Assembly (NCBI GenBank): GCA_019358855.1
Contig: JAHHII010000002.1
Coordinates: 374,690-438,689, forward strand
DNA length: 64,000 nucleotides
Origin: Timaviella obliquedivisa GSE-PSE-MK23-08B
GTDB taxonomy: Bacteria; Cyanobacteriota; Cyanobacteriia; Elainellales; Elainellaceae
Direction: 5' to 3'
A program made the position numbers and the translations under genes. The notes under the pieces are model-generated. The model searched no databases, was not told the origin of the DNA, and saw only the letters and a list, made by a program, of their open reading frames with translations. Positions 48,101 to 57,653 of this stretch are shown in pieces (the stretch's first letter is position 1; each line of letters begins with the position of its first letter).

Positions 48101-48204
48101 GTCCAACCTGGAGGGCCTGCCAGTCCCAGTCCCCAAGTTTCTAAAGGATTGAGACTACGGGGCAGATAAGAAGGTGAAGCGGATTCTATCGGGATACTCT
48201 GCAT
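45151..48204 (-). CDS. APC-type permease fused to hybrid histidine kinase
   Basis: About 1017 residues. Residues ~15-520 form a polytopic membrane region with about a dozen helices and an APC/cytosine-purine permease-like pattern ([45 protein letters not shown]). After a short coiled coil come a kinase core with H573 in [13 protein letters not shown], an HATPase domain ([26 protein letters not shown]) and a receiver domain with D865 in [14 protein letters not shown] helical C-terminal tail of ~90 residues may be an HPt-like or output region. Transporter-kinase fusions are known for SLC5-type sensors such as CbrA. I start at ATG 48204, and a TTG at 48213 is possible. Confidence 0.88.
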   Translation of the reverse strand: MQSIPIESASPSYLPRSLNPLETWGLGLAGPPGWTGLVPATKAAIGVQSIFVWIPAALIGVLINYQVKNLGIHQVNIAGGTPNYITRLLHRYPIIATYAAIGYLLNWVSAISLNAIILTDLVAVNLEPFNIIIPTIVMRVFFMLLPFGVAITGTRALSILLVCFILPSIGLLVTFSLQGIGWLIFSPESPGFFPTDWNWGVMSFTDWAKWFFFATFVTYSSETASSFVADSRRPIETLRFLNVAGWTGALIFIAGTWVVLRLAPLDQTGDVFLYLYTAAKPFWGQSAALVVTFVLAASCLLTMATAVSNSPRILYQLAKDKHLAPVLSVVSPRGVFGPALTLVFGLSMVYLLWGNVAQIVVVGNVGWFVSFTLMQFALWLQRGRPGVLAPRFALGIFFLQLIVLFVGGLAWGWQDFLIGLFSPIVIMLLDASIRRVKLAPFQPNWWIKLYQSHAPNIFKDLLMFQVVTLILLLCGAVLAGWGFRSLLAQNAVRQGNNLILVLLIIVAFVGVAIACWTTLPQVIAVEEARQRAETLNQDLEIRVEARTADLKKAMEAADSANQAKSDFLANMSHELRTPLNGILGYAQILERSQTIAEQDQRGVQIIHQCGSHLLTLINDVLDLSKIEARKLELHLKPCHLPSLLQGVVEICWIKAEQKKIDFFYEPPTDLPVGVVIDEKRVRQVLINLLGNAVKFTDAGHVRMRVTALNLPENCIRLRFQIEDTGVGMTPDQLEKIFLPFEQVGDTRKQAEGTGLGLSISQKIVETMGSSLRVQSDWGVGSVFEFEFDCNLAEDWVKAKAIASQKKNLGYKGDRRCILVVDDHDENLSVLKTLLESLGFDILEASNGQEGLEQAKQHYPDLIISDLTMPVMNGWEMLEQLRQTEPLKDIPVIISSASVYECDRQKSILAGGNDFLAKPVETEELYGMLAKHLALNWVYGENTKVQSSEVTTEMVIPPISELTALIEFAKKGQIKGLQEELEKLARKHESYQPFVNYLSQLARGFNIQRIRQFLQDAT

Positions 48205-48348
48205 GGTGGGCAATGTGAATTTATGTTCTCAGAGAAGAGCGATTGTCTGACCGCTAGAGTACCCCAAATAATAGAATTTCTCTCTCACCACTATTAAAAC
48301 GCGCAGCGTTGCTGAAATTAGTCATTCGGCAACGCCAAAGATGTCATG

Positions 48349-51300
48349 CTACGAGACAAGTACAGACATGTTGTTTTCGATCGGCTCATAGCTTTTGGTC
48401 GAACGAGGTAGGCGTTGCTTAAACCCACAGAGGATTTCCCAAGAAATAGTGCCAAAGATCCGAGACCACTCTTCTATCGAAAGATGTTCAGTGCCATCTT
48501 GGCCAATCAGGGTAACAATTTCACCTTCTTGCAAATCAGGCAGGGAAGTCACATCTAGCATGAGTTGATCCATGGTGATCATACCAACTTGAGAAATTCG
48601 CTGTCCTCGTATTAAAACAGTCATTTGATTAGAAAGACGACGAGACACGCCATCTGCATAGCCAATCCCCACAACCGCTAGTCGCGTTTCTTGAGTTGCA
48701 ATGAACTGATGACCATAGCTGACTCCAGTTCCAGGGGGAATAGTCTTTACCATTGTCACCTTGGCTTTAACCTGGAGAACGGGTTTGAGATCAATCATTC
48801 CTTCAAGATGAGAAGATGGCTCAAGACCATACAAAAGCAATCCGACCCTTACCATGTCGTAGTGCAAAGCCGAGTCTTGCAAGGTTGCCGCAGAGTTTGC
48901 CAGATGAATCTGAGGTAGAGTAAAACCTTTTGCTGTAATTCGATCGATCGCTTCTTGAAAACGAGAATTTTGCAGATACATGGTGCTGGTATCTGGATCA
49001 TCTGCAGTTGCTAGATGAGAGTAAATACTGGCAATTTGTAAGTTAGGCAAATGCTCTACCAGTTGCACAAGCTGATGGCTATTTTGCCAAGAGATTCCTA
49101 ATCGCGACATGCCTGTATCAATACACAGATGTACGGGTAGAGAGCCACTGTACCCAGAAGTTGCCAATGTTGTAGAAAACATCAGGGCTTGTTTCAGTGA
49201 ACATAAAGTGGGCTGTAATCGCCAATCGGCGATCGTTCGGACTTGACTGGGGGTATTGGCAGATCCTAACAGTATGATTGGCGCTTTAATTTCAGATCTC
49301 CGCAACTCAATTCCTTCTGAAATCGTTGCGACCCCTAAACAAGTTGCTCCATGCTCTAACACAGTTCGAGCAACCGTTACTGCCCCGTGTCCGTAGGCAT
49401 CTGCCTTGACGATCGCCATTAGCTTAGTGGTAGGTGACAGTAATTTTTTGATCTGTTGCACATTATGAATCAGCGCTTCTAGATCAATTTCAACCCAAGC
49501 TCGCTCAGTTGGTTGCAACGCTGACCGGGGCGGACGGGGTAAAAACTTATGACGGACAAAATAGGACAGGTAGATCTGTAAAACTTCTGAAGTAATAGCG
49601 GGGCAAGTAATGTTAGTTCCTGCCAACCCAGCCTGAGTATTCTGGGTATCAAAGGCTTGGGAGACAAATGTAGCAGCTTCTACGGGTGCTTTCGGATGAG
49701 TGCAGCTTTGAGTAAACATAGATATAGCCGGAACCAAAGCATTATCTGAAGGCATGGTCAGAAGCTTTGCCTGCCAGTCTAGATGAGGAAGGACATTGAT
49801 TGAGTAGCCTAATGTGGCGATCGCACCAATGAGTTGTTCGAGGGTTAATTGGTGAGGACTAACCAGGTGAAACGTTTGTCCCAATAAATCAGATTGATGA
49901 GATAAATGGGCGATCGCCTGTGCGATGTAATCGACTGGCGCTAAAGACATTTTCAGATCAAGGTCTGATGCATATCCTAATTGGATAAATCCCTTGATCA
50001 TTCTGCATATTAAGTTGTCGAGTTGGAATCCACCCGTTTGGCTATGCCCTGTAATCATGCCCAAGCGATAGATACAAACGGGTAAGCCGCGATCGCGGGC
50101 AGCAATGACTAGCTTTTCGGCAACCCATTTGCTTTGGGCATATCCCTCCGAATAACCGTCACAATGCTCTAGCTGATTAGATTCTAAGATCAATTCCATT
50201 TCCTGATATTCAGGCGCATGAAACACATCAATAGTCGAAATGTAGTGAACTGGTAAAGTTCGGGTTTGGGTAGCCAAACGCAAAACTTCTTGAGTCCCAA
50301 TGACATTGGCGTTGCGCAGAGCCGTGTAGGGATAAACTAAATTGACGTATGCGCCACTATGATAAATCACATCAATTCGGTCTGCTAATTCTCGAAACTG
50401 TTGTTCAGATAATCCAAATAAAGGTCGTGATAAATCTCCTAAAATTGGAATAATGCGAGAACCAAATGAAGGGTGCCAAATGTCGTAGTTTTCTAATGCT
50501 TTACGAAGGCGACTGCTTGCAGTTTCCAAGTCATTTGCCCGGACAAGACAGTAAACCGTAATTTGAGGATATTTGAGTAGGAGTTCATGTAGAAGAAAGG
50601 CTCCTATAAAACCCGTTGCGCCTGTCAGAAAGATATACTGAAACTCAGATTTAATTAGGGTAACAGGTGCGATCGGGCGAATCGATGGATCTAAGTTTGC
50701 ATCAGACATTAATTCCGCAGGACTGGTTTTAAATCCTGTATCAACACCAGCCCGTAAAGCTTTAATAATTTCTGCAAATCCAGCAACGGTTGGGGCTTTA
50801 AATAAACACTCCAGCGTTAATTCTACTTGAAACATTTCTTTGGCACGCGACAAAAGCATTGCGGCACGCAGCGAATCTCCCCCTGATTCAAAAAAGTGAT
50901 GGTCAATGCCCACTTCTACGCCCAGAATGCCAGACCAAAGTTGAATGATCTGTTGTTCGAGAAGGGTGCGCGCCGGAATAATTTCTTCCTGTAAATTGAG
51001 GGTAGTGATAGGAAGCGCCCGGCGATCGACTTTGCGGTTTGGGGTTAAGGGCAAAGTATCCATGAAAAACACAATGCCTGGAACCATATAATCAGGAAGC
51101 TTTTCCTTAAGCCATGAGCGGATCTGAGCCGGACGTAGTTCTGGTGATAGTGAATTTAGAACAACATAAGCAACCAACCGACGGTTTCCTGGAGAATCTT
51201 CTACGGCGATAACAGCAGATTCTCGCACATGGGGATGCTGTGAGAGGGTTGTCTCAATATCTCCTAGCTCAATTCGATAACCTCGAATTTTAACCTGGTT

Positions 51301-52527
51301 ATCCATTCGTCCAATCATCTCAATATTGCCGTCTGCTAAAAGACGAGCCGAGTCCCCTGTTTTATAAAGACGAGCTTCGGAATTGGAGCTAAAAGGATCA
51401 GCAATAAATTTTTCGTGGGTTAGTTCTGGGCGACCCAGATATCCCCGTGCAACTCCTGCACCGCCAATATAGATTTCGCCCGCTTCGCCGACCTCAACAA
51501 GTTCAATCGGATCGCTCTTTCGGCGGGAGCCTTCTTTGACTAAATAAATTTGAGTCTCAGCGATCGCATGTCCTAGTGGCACAGGGCGATCGCTACAATC
51601 GACTTGGTGTACCATCGACCATACCGTTGTTTCAGTTGGGCCATACATGTGCCAAAGTGAGGATACTTTATCAAGTAGCTGATTGGCTAAAGCTCTGGTC
51701 AAAGCCTCTCCCCCACACAAAACTTTAAGGTTAGGGTTGCCTTTCCAGCCAGCTACTAACACCAACCGCCAAGTTGCTGGTGTTGCCTGGACAAAGGTTA
51801 CATCAGGGTCGGATAAAATTTGGGATAATCTATTCGCATCGGCAGCAATTTCACGTTCAATCAGTCTAATTCGTGCACCTGTAATAAGTGGTAAATATAA
51901 GTCGGGAACAGAGAGATCGAAAGAGACAGTAGTGATCGCTAAGAGGGTATCACTCGCAGTTATTCCAGGTTCTTTTTGCATCGATTGAAGCAGGTTAACC
52001 GCTGCACCATGAACAATCTGAACACCCTTAGGTTTACCTGTTGAGCCAGAGGTATAGATGACATAAGCAAGGTTATCTCTTTGAACCTGGCTTTGAGGAT
52101 TTGTGCTGAGATGGTGAGCAATTGTTTCCCAACCCGAATCAATAAACAAGTTTTGAGCATTATGTTGAGGCATCGTCTGATGCAAGTGCTGTTGTGTCAG
52201 CAAAATAGGCACTTGTGCATCCTCTAAAATGAATGCTAAGCGTTCGGGCGGGTAGTTTGGATCGAGGGGAATATATGCCCCTCCTGCTTTAAGAACGCCT
52301 AGTAATGCCACAAACATTTCTAGCGATCGCTCCACACAAACCCCAACTAAAACATCAGGCTTTACGCCCAAAGTTTGCAGGTAATGCGCCAGTTGGTTTG
52401 CCTTTTGGTTCAGTTCACAGTAGGTCAACTGCTGTTCCTTAAAGACAATTGCCACGGCATCAGGGGTTTTTAACGCTTGCGTTTCGACTAGTTGATGAAT
52501 AGAAACCCCTATGCTGTCAGAAAACAT
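48349..52527 (-). CDS. NRPS-like adenylation-thiolation-reductase protein fused to alanine racemase
   Basis: This 1392-residue fusion has four domains. An adenylation domain (~10-510) carries YIYTSGSTGKPKG, MYGPTETTVW and LYKTGDSARL. A thiolation domain has the phosphopantetheine serine S552 in GGDSLRAAM. A thioester reductase domain (~625-1000) has the NAD(P) motif TGATGFIGAFLLHELL and a YAQSK catalytic pair. The C-terminal region is a complete PLP-fold alanine racemase (~1010-1385) with lysine K1041 in AIVKADAYGHG and the second catalytic tyrosine region GIGYADGVSRR. The first three domains should activate a carboxylate or amino acid and release it as aldehyde or alcohol. The racemase suggests an amino acid substrate. 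No condensation domain, other NRPS genes or separate alr are visible nearby. Confidence 0.88.
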   Translation of the reverse strand: MFSDSIGVSIHQLVETQALKTPDAVAIVFKEQQLTYCELNQKANQLAHYLQTLGVKPDVLVGVCVERSLEMFVALLGVLKAGGAYIPLDPNYPPERLAFILEDAQVPILLTQQHLHQTMPQHNAQNLFIDSGWETIAHHLSTNPQSQVQRDNLAYVIYTSGSTGKPKGVQIVHGAAVNLLQSMQKEPGITASDTLLAITTVSFDLSVPDLYLPLITGARIRLIEREIAADANRLSQILSDPDVTFVQATPATWRLVLVAGWKGNPNLKVLCGGEALTRALANQLLDKVSSLWHMYGPTETTVWSMVHQVDCSDRPVPLGHAIAETQIYLVKEGSRRKSDPIELVEVGEAGEIYIGGAGVARGYLGRPELTHEKFIADPFSSNSEARLYKTGDSARLLADGNIEMIGRMDNQVKIRGYRIELGDIETTLSQHPHVRESAVIAVEDSPGNRRLVAYVVLNSLSPELRPAQIRSWLKEKLPDYMVPGIVFFMDTLPLTPNRKVDRRALPITTLNLQEEIIPARTLLEQQIIQLWSGILGVEVGIDHHFFESGGDSLRAAMLLSRAKEMFQVELTLECLFKAPTVAGFAEIIKALRAGVDTGFKTSPAELMSDANLDPSIRPIAPVTLIKSEFQYIFLTGATGFIGAFLLHELLLKYPQITVYCLVRANDLETASSRLRKALENYDIWHPSFGSRIIPILGDLSRPLFGLSEQQFRELADRIDVIYHSGAYVNLVYPYTALRNANVIGTQEVLRLATQTRTLPVHYISTIDVFHAPEYQEMELILESNQLEHCDGYSEGYAQSKWVAEKLVIAARDRGLPVCIYRLGMITGHSQTGGFQLDNLICRMIKGFIQLGYASDLDLKMSLAPVDYIAQAIAHLSHQSDLLGQTFHLVSPHQLTLEQLIGAIATLGYSINVLPHLDWQAKLLTMPSDNALVPAISMFTQSCTHPKAPVEAATFVSQAFDTQNTQAGLAGTNITCPAITSEVLQIYLSYFVRHKFLPRPPRSALQPTERAWVEIDLEALIHNVQQIKKLLSPTTKLMAIVKADAYGHGAVTVARTVLEHGATCLGVATISEGIELRRSEIKAPIILLGSANTPSQVRTIADWRLQPTLCSLKQALMFSTTLATSGYSGSLPVHLCIDTGMSRLGISWQNSHQLVQLVEHLPNLQIASIYSHLATADDPDTSTMYLQNSRFQEAIDRITAKGFTLPQIHLANSAATLQDSALHYDMVRVGLLLYGLEPSSHLEGMIDLKPVLQVKAKVTMVKTIPPGTGVSYGHQFIATQETRLAVVGIGYADGVSRRLSNQMTVLIRGQRISQVGMITMDQLMLDVTSLPDLQEGEIVTLIGQDGTEHLSIEEWSRIFGTISWEILCGFKQRLPRSTKSYEPIENNMSVLVS

Positions 52528-52572
52528 TGTAATTCTCCGTAAAATCGTTTGTTGAGGTGCAAGACAATAATT

Positions 52573-52595
52573 GAGATGTTGACAAAGAACATCTC
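52573..52595. promoter_or_regulatory. Dyad upstream of the NRPS-alanine racemase gene
   Basis: GAGATGTT (52573-52580) and AACATCTC (52588-52595) form an 8-bp inverted repeat with a 7-nt spacer, 46-68 bp upstream of the start codon. It may be an operator or a leader hairpin. The surrounding 52600-52700 is AT-rich and likely contains the promoter. Confidence 0.5.
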
Positions 52596-52761
52596 TCAGA
52601 CCAGCAGTACTAAAACTGGTATATTTTTATTTATCCCGAGGATATATTAAAAGTAACAAAAAGCACTGAAATCTAGTTGTATCAAAAAAAGTCTACTTTC
52701 CTGCAAGCCTCGTCAGTTCTAGTATGCCTCTGAGAAATAAATCCAATATGGGCTGAGACTT

Positions 52762-53088
52762 TTAAGCCTGAAAGGAGTGTGTGTCGATTACCAGTCTTAA
52801 CATGACAAAAAACACTTTTCCAAGTGTGTAATCTAAGTATGTAAGCTGAAACGATAAGTTCTCGCTTTTTTTGCGCTCAATATCATCTAAATTTCCGCGG
52901 GGAGTTTTTGTAATCAGCACTTTTTTCCTAGAACCATCGCTCTGTCGCGGGGACGCGAGATCGATGCCAAACACATGTCCTGGCATCGTTGTAATGAAGA
53001 GGCGATCGTTGCGATCGCCCATAGCGTTATTTAATTGCAACTCCCTTAGGTCTTCAAAGATATTTATTAATTTGTGCATTCTCGGCAA
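52762..53088 (-). CDS. Uncharacterised small protein (low support)
   Basis: The frame encodes 108 residues in the 730-bp gap between two larger genes. The middle part (DNRLFITTMPGHVFGIDLA-like pattern) is not in a family I recognise. It uses HIP1 octamers within the frame, as many intergenic regions also do. The C-terminal part is hydrophobic (GKVFFVMLRLVI). It may be a small gene of unknown function or an unconstrained frame. Codon use gives no clear verdict. Confidence 0.3.
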   Translation of the reverse strand: MPRMHKLINIFEDLRELQLNNAMGDRNDRLFITTMPGHVFGIDLASPRQSDGSRKKVLITKTPRGNLDDIERKKSENLSFQLTYLDYTLGKVFFVMLRLVIDTHSFQA

Positions 53089-53263
53089 GAATCAGAAGCC
53101 CTGTCCTTCCACAGATAGCCACTTATAAAATACAAGGCTAGTAGTCTCTAGCGTAAGTTCACCTATCAATGAGCAAGGGACTTAAGCTCTTTATCTATCA
53201 TCTTAAGCGTGATAATGAGGGCTGTGCTTACACCGTAGTCTACTAGCCATAATTTGACGAAAG

Positions 53264-55228
53264 TTAAGATTCTGACTCAGATAAAATGAGCCAGCGTTCA
53301 GTGGCTTTATCAATAGATTTTTCTAGTTCCGATAACCGTTCAGAAATCTGTTTAACTTCAGAAAAATCACTGGGAGGATTTTGGTAAAGAAGCGTTGCAA
53401 GTTCAATCTTCTCATCTTCCATTTTGGGGATCTGAGTTCCTAAAGTTTCTAGTTCACGCTTCTCTTTGTAGGAGAGTTTTCGAGTTTTTACTGCGATCGC
53501 ATTTAATGTAGCAGGACTTGCGGCAACGCTATTTGAATTGTTCTGAGCCGCAGGCTCTTCAGGTTTCTCGGTCTTTTTCTCTTTTTGTCCTTCTCCCCTT
53601 CCTTGTGATTCGGCTTCTTCGTCAGCTTTCCGATATTCTAAGTAGACCGAGTAGTTGCCAGGATATTGACGAAGTTCGCCGCTAGGCTGGAGAGCAAAGA
53701 TAGTTTCTACCGTGCGATCGAGGAAGTAGCGATCGTGAGAAACGACAATGACACAGCCGTTAAACTCCTCTAGATATTCTTCTAAAACCGCCAGAGTTTG
53801 GACATCTAAATCGTTGGTTGGCTCGTCTAGAATGAGCAAGTTTGGGGCGCTCATTAAAACCCGCAGCAGAAACAAGCGACGGCGTTCGCCTCCAGAAAGC
53901 TTGTTGATGGGAGCATACTGCTGGTTGCCTGGAAACAAAAAGCGCTCCAGCATTTGAGAGGCAGTAATGATAGAACCATCAGAAGTTTTAACCAGTTCTG
54001 CAACTTCTTTCAAATAATCAATAACGCGCTGTTCAGGATTGATAGCCAGATCATCGGAATGCTGGTCGAAGTAACCAATGTGAATAGTGCTGCCCAGTTC
54101 AACTTTGCCAGAGTCGGGTTGTACTCGCCCAGTAATGATATCCATCAACGTAGATTTGCCTGCACCGTTGCCGCCAATGATACCGATGCGATCTTCGGGA
54201 GTGAAATCATAGGTGAAATCTTTAATTAGCGTTCGCCCGTTATAGCCTTTAGAGACATTAGCCAGTTCAACGACCTTTTTGCCAATTCGCCGTCCCGCAG
54301 TTGTAATATCAACCTTGCCCTGGACTTGTTTAAATTCCTTGTTTTGCAGATCATGGGCGCGATCGATCCGCGCTTTTTGTTTAGTACTCCGCGCTTTTGC
54401 GCCCCGTTGCAGCCATTCTAATTCTCTTCGCAGTAGCCCTCGGTGCTTGCGTTGAGTATTGATGTTAGATTCTTCGGCTTGGGCTTTTTTTTCTAAGTAG
54501 TAGGAATAGTTGCCGTCATAGGAATAAAGATCACCGCGATCGATTTCTAGAATCCGATTGGTAACGCGATCGAGAAAATAGCGATCGTGAGTAATCAGCA
54601 ATAACGCACCGCGATATCGATTCAAATAGCTCTGGAGCCATTCTACCGACAGAGCATCGAGATGGTTAGTCGGCTCATCCATGAGCAGCACATCAGGTTC
54701 AGAGAGGAGCGCAGTGGCGAGGGCAATGCGTTTACGATAGCCGCCCGAAAGGTTCCCAATGACGGCGCTAAAATCATCAATGCCTAATTTAGTGAGAATA
54801 ATTTTGGCATTAGTTTCTAAATCCCATGCCCCGATCGCATCCATACGATGAGTCACTTCAGAGAGCCGATCCATGAGCTTATTCTGATCTCCTTGACCGT
54901 GGGTCAGTTGATCGGAAATTGCTTCATATTCTCGGACTAAGGTCATTTGTTCACCGCTGTCGGCAAAAACTTGCTCTAGAACAGTTCGACTTTCATCAAG
55001 ATCAGGTTGCTGAGGCAAATAGACAATGCGAACCCCAGAGTTAAATAAAAGCTTGCCATCGTCGATGGACTCTAAACCCGCAATCATTTTAAGAAAGGTC
55101 GATTTGCCAGACCCATTTGTGCCGATCAAGCCAACTTTATCGGTACTGTTGAGGCTAAAGTTAGCATCTTTGAGAATCTCTTTGATGCCAAAATCTTTTT
55201 TTACTGATTGCAGTGTGAAAATACTCAT
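53264..55228 (-). CDS. ABC-F family ATPase (Uup-like)
   Basis: About 654 residues with two ABC ATPase domains in one chain and no membrane segment, the hallmark of ABC-F ribosome-associated factors. Motifs are Walker A GTNGSGKS and GGNGAGKS, signatures LSGGYRKR and LSGGERRR, and DEPTNHLD and DEPTNDLD Walker B regions. A C-terminal coiled-coil tail of ~70 residues (SYKEKRELETLGTQI, LSELEKSIDKATERW) is typical of Uup. The ATG at 55228 (MSIFTLQ) was chosen. The extended upstream frame is not typical of the family. It is divergent from a second ABC-F gene. Confidence 0.93.
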   Translation of the reverse strand: MSIFTLQSVKKDFGIKEILKDANFSLNSTDKVGLIGTNGSGKSTFLKMIAGLESIDDGKLLFNSGVRIVYLPQQPDLDESRTVLEQVFADSGEQMTLVREYEAISDQLTHGQGDQNKLMDRLSEVTHRMDAIGAWDLETNAKIILTKLGIDDFSAVIGNLSGGYRKRIALATALLSEPDVLLMDEPTNHLDALSVEWLQSYLNRYRGALLLITHDRYFLDRVTNRILEIDRGDLYSYDGNYSYYLEKKAQAEESNINTQRKHRGLLRRELEWLQRGAKARSTKQKARIDRAHDLQNKEFKQVQGKVDITTAGRRIGKKVVELANVSKGYNGRTLIKDFTYDFTPEDRIGIIGGNGAGKSTLMDIITGRVQPDSGKVELGSTIHIGYFDQHSDDLAINPEQRVIDYLKEVAELVKTSDGSIITASQMLERFLFPGNQQYAPINKLSGGERRRLFLLRVLMSAPNLLILDEPTNDLDVQTLAVLEEYLEEFNGCVIVVSHDRYFLDRTVETIFALQPSGELRQYPGNYSVYLEYRKADEEAESQGRGEGQKEKKTEKPEEPAAQNNSNSVAASPATLNAIAVKTRKLSYKEKRELETLGTQIPKMEDEKIELATLLYQNPPSDFSEVKQISERLSELEKSIDKATERWLILSESES

Positions 55229-55798
55229 CTGGCTCTTTATACAAATCCACCATGAGAACCTTAACACTTTGAGATGATAGGCTGACGTATTTTGCAAATT
55301 GAATTAGTCGAGCCAGACCCAGTACATAAAGGATATTGTTGACTTTGAACATTAATAATTGACACGAGTGATTTGAAAGAAGGGTCAAACCTAGAGAATA
55401 AGCCAAGAGTTTTTCAGAGATGATCGCGTTAAGGTATGACTGATCCTGAGTCACCTTGGCTTTTCAACGATCCTTTACTAATTTTCTACATCATCCTGAT
55501 CACTCGTTAGTCTTGTCATCAAGTTGTACAGTCTTAAAGCATGGACAGCAGCGATCGCCAAGATTGGGTTCACTTTTAGATAATTAATAATGAAAACCCT
55601 ACGGCACGCTAGGAAGATGCGCTTGAAACGCTTATGGAGTCTGCACTCTGACTAGAACAGCCCCCGTGAGTTGAAAAGAGAGTGAAGATGCTTTAATTTT
55701 TGTTAAAGTTAGTGAATCTGTGGCTGTCCTTCTCTGTAGAACGCTCAGTCTTAGCTCAAGTATTTCTGCCTGCCCTCTTCCCCTTCTGGAGCTTCTTC
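55229..55798. other. Divergent region between two ABC-F genes
   Basis: These 570 bp hold no gene I can support. A minus-strand frame crossing 55161-55454 only extends the Uup-like gene without family similarity. Promoters for both divergent ABC-F genes should lie here. An attenuator peptide or structured leader, common for ABC-F resistance genes, was not evident. Confidence 0.45.
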
Positions 55799-57505
55799 AT
55801 GCTGCGCTTGGAACATATTAATAAAACCTACCCCACAGGCGAAGTTCTCAAAGACGTGAGTTGGGAAGTTAAAACAGGCGATCGCATTGGATTGGTCGGC
55901 GTAAACGGCGCAGGCAAATCGACCCAGCTTAAAATTATCGCAGGCGAAATAGAGCCAACCTCTGGTGAGATCATTCGCCCTTCTAGCCTTCACATTGCCT
56001 ACCTGAGTCAAGAATTTGATGTTGATCCCGGTCGCACCGTGCGAGAAGAATTTTGGCAAGCTTTCGCTGAAGCTAATCAGGTCAACAAAGCCTTGATGCA
56101 AGTTCATCATGACATGGAGTCGGCAAGCCCTAATGAACTAGAAGATTTGATCCACAAGATGGACAAATTTCAGCGCAAGTTTGAGGGGCTAGATGGCTAT
56201 GGACTGGAGTCGCGCATTGACAAGCTGATGCCAGAACTAGGGTTTGAATTAGATGATGGCGATCGCCTGGTGGAAGCGTTTAGCGGCGGTTGGCAAATGC
56301 GCATGGGTCTAGGCAAAATTTTGCTCCAGTCTCCCGACTTGCTGCTCCTAGACGAGCCAACCAACCACTTGGATCTAGAAACCATTGAGTGGCTAGAAAA
56401 TTACCTGAAGGGGCTGAACACACCCATGGTCATTGTCTCCCATGACCGAGAATTTCTCGATCGCCTGTGCACTCAAATTGTTGAAACCGAGCGCGGCGTA
56501 TCGACGACCTATTTAGGTAACTACAGCGCTTATTTGCTGCAAAAAGAAGAAGCACAGCTGGCTCAACTCAGCGCCTTTGAACGGCAACAAAAGGAGCTAG
56601 AAAAACAACAAACCTTTGTCGATCGCTTTCGGGCGAGCGCTACACGCAGCACCCAGGCAAAAAGCCGCGAGAAACAGCTTGATAAGATTGAGCGAATTGA
56701 TGCCCCAATTGCCGGGGTAAAAACGTTGCGGTTCCAATTTCCTCCGGCACCCCGCAGCGGTCGAGAGGTGGTGATCATTGAAAATTTGACCCATGCCTAT
56801 GGCGAAAAAATCTTGTTCTTAGGGGCTGAACTGCTGGTAGAACGCGGCGATCGCATTGCTTTCGTGGGACCCAATGGAGCCGGAAAATCCACGCTTCTAC
56901 ACCTAATGACGGGAATCGAACAGCCCAGCGAAGGCACTGTTAAGTTAGGGGATCACAATGTCATTTCGGGTTATTTTGAACAGAACCAAGCCGAAGCGCT
57001 GGATTTAGAAAAAACCGTTATGGAGACTATCCATGACGAAGTACCCGATTGGAAAAACGAAGAAGTTCGGACGCTTTTAGGGCGATTTCTTTTCAGTAAC
57101 GAAACAGTTTTCAAGAAAGTTGGGGCGCTCAGCGGTGGCGAGAAAGCCCGTTTAGCACTCGCAAAAATGTTACTCCGTCCCGCTAACTTATTAATCTTAG
57201 ACGAGCCGACCAACCACCTCGACATCCCAGCAAAAGAAATGCTGGAAGATGCTTTAAAAGCCTACGATGGCACGGCTATTGTCGTTTCCCACGATCGCTA
57301 TTTCATCTCTCAAGTCGCCACTAAAATTGTCGAAATTCGGGACGGCGAACTACGGGTTTATCGCGGTGACTATCATTATTACTTAGACAAGATTGCTGAA
57401 GAAAAAGAAAAGGTAAAGTTAGAGGCGATCGCTGCAGAAAGAGCCGCCAAAGAGAGCGTCAAGCGGGATAAGCAAAAGCAAAAAGAAAAATCTAGAAAGG
57501 GTTAG
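55799..57505 (+). CDS. ABC-F family ATPase
   Basis: About 568 residues. It has tandem ABC domains with Walker A GVNGAGKS and GPNGAGKS, signatures FSGGWQMR and LSGGEKAR, DEPTNHLD twice, and a linker rich in charged residues (FERQQKELEKQQTFVDRFRAS). ABC-F proteins act on stalled or antibiotic-bound ribosomes or in translation quality control. The C-terminus is a lysine-rich tail (KEKSRKG). The start at 55799 (MLRLEHINKTYP) fits the family better than an upstream ATG at 55700. It is divergent to the Uup-like gene and 149 bp ahead of gpmI. Confidence 0.92.
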   Translation: MLRLEHINKTYPTGEVLKDVSWEVKTGDRIGLVGVNGAGKSTQLKIIAGEIEPTSGEIIRPSSLHIAYLSQEFDVDPGRTVREEFWQAFAEANQVNKALMQVHHDMESASPNELEDLIHKMDKFQRKFEGLDGYGLESRIDKLMPELGFELDDGDRLVEAFSGGWQMRMGLGKILLQSPDLLLLDEPTNHLDLETIEWLENYLKGLNTPMVIVSHDREFLDRLCTQIVETERGVSTTYLGNYSAYLLQKEEAQLAQLSAFERQQKELEKQQTFVDRFRASATRSTQAKSREKQLDKIERIDAPIAGVKTLRFQFPPAPRSGREVVIIENLTHAYGEKILFLGAELLVERGDRIAFVGPNGAGKSTLLHLMTGIEQPSEGTVKLGDHNVISGYFEQNQAEALDLEKTVMETIHDEVPDWKNEEVRTLLGRFLFSNETVFKKVGALSGGEKARLALAKMLLRPANLLILDEPTNHLDIPAKEMLEDALKAYDGTAIVVSHDRYFISQVATKIVEIRDGELRVYRGDYHYYLDKIAEEKEKVKLEAIAAERAAKESVKRDKQKQKEKSRKG

Positions 57506-57653
57506 GGATCAGTTCACAGGTGAGATTTCAAATAGTTTGAACCATTACTCGCCGTCATATTGCTCATGATTTCTAGCAGAACAGATCCTAGACGGAAAGT
57601 TGGAATGGTATTATTGCTGAGAAAATATTCGTTATCTCATGAGGACGATTCGC

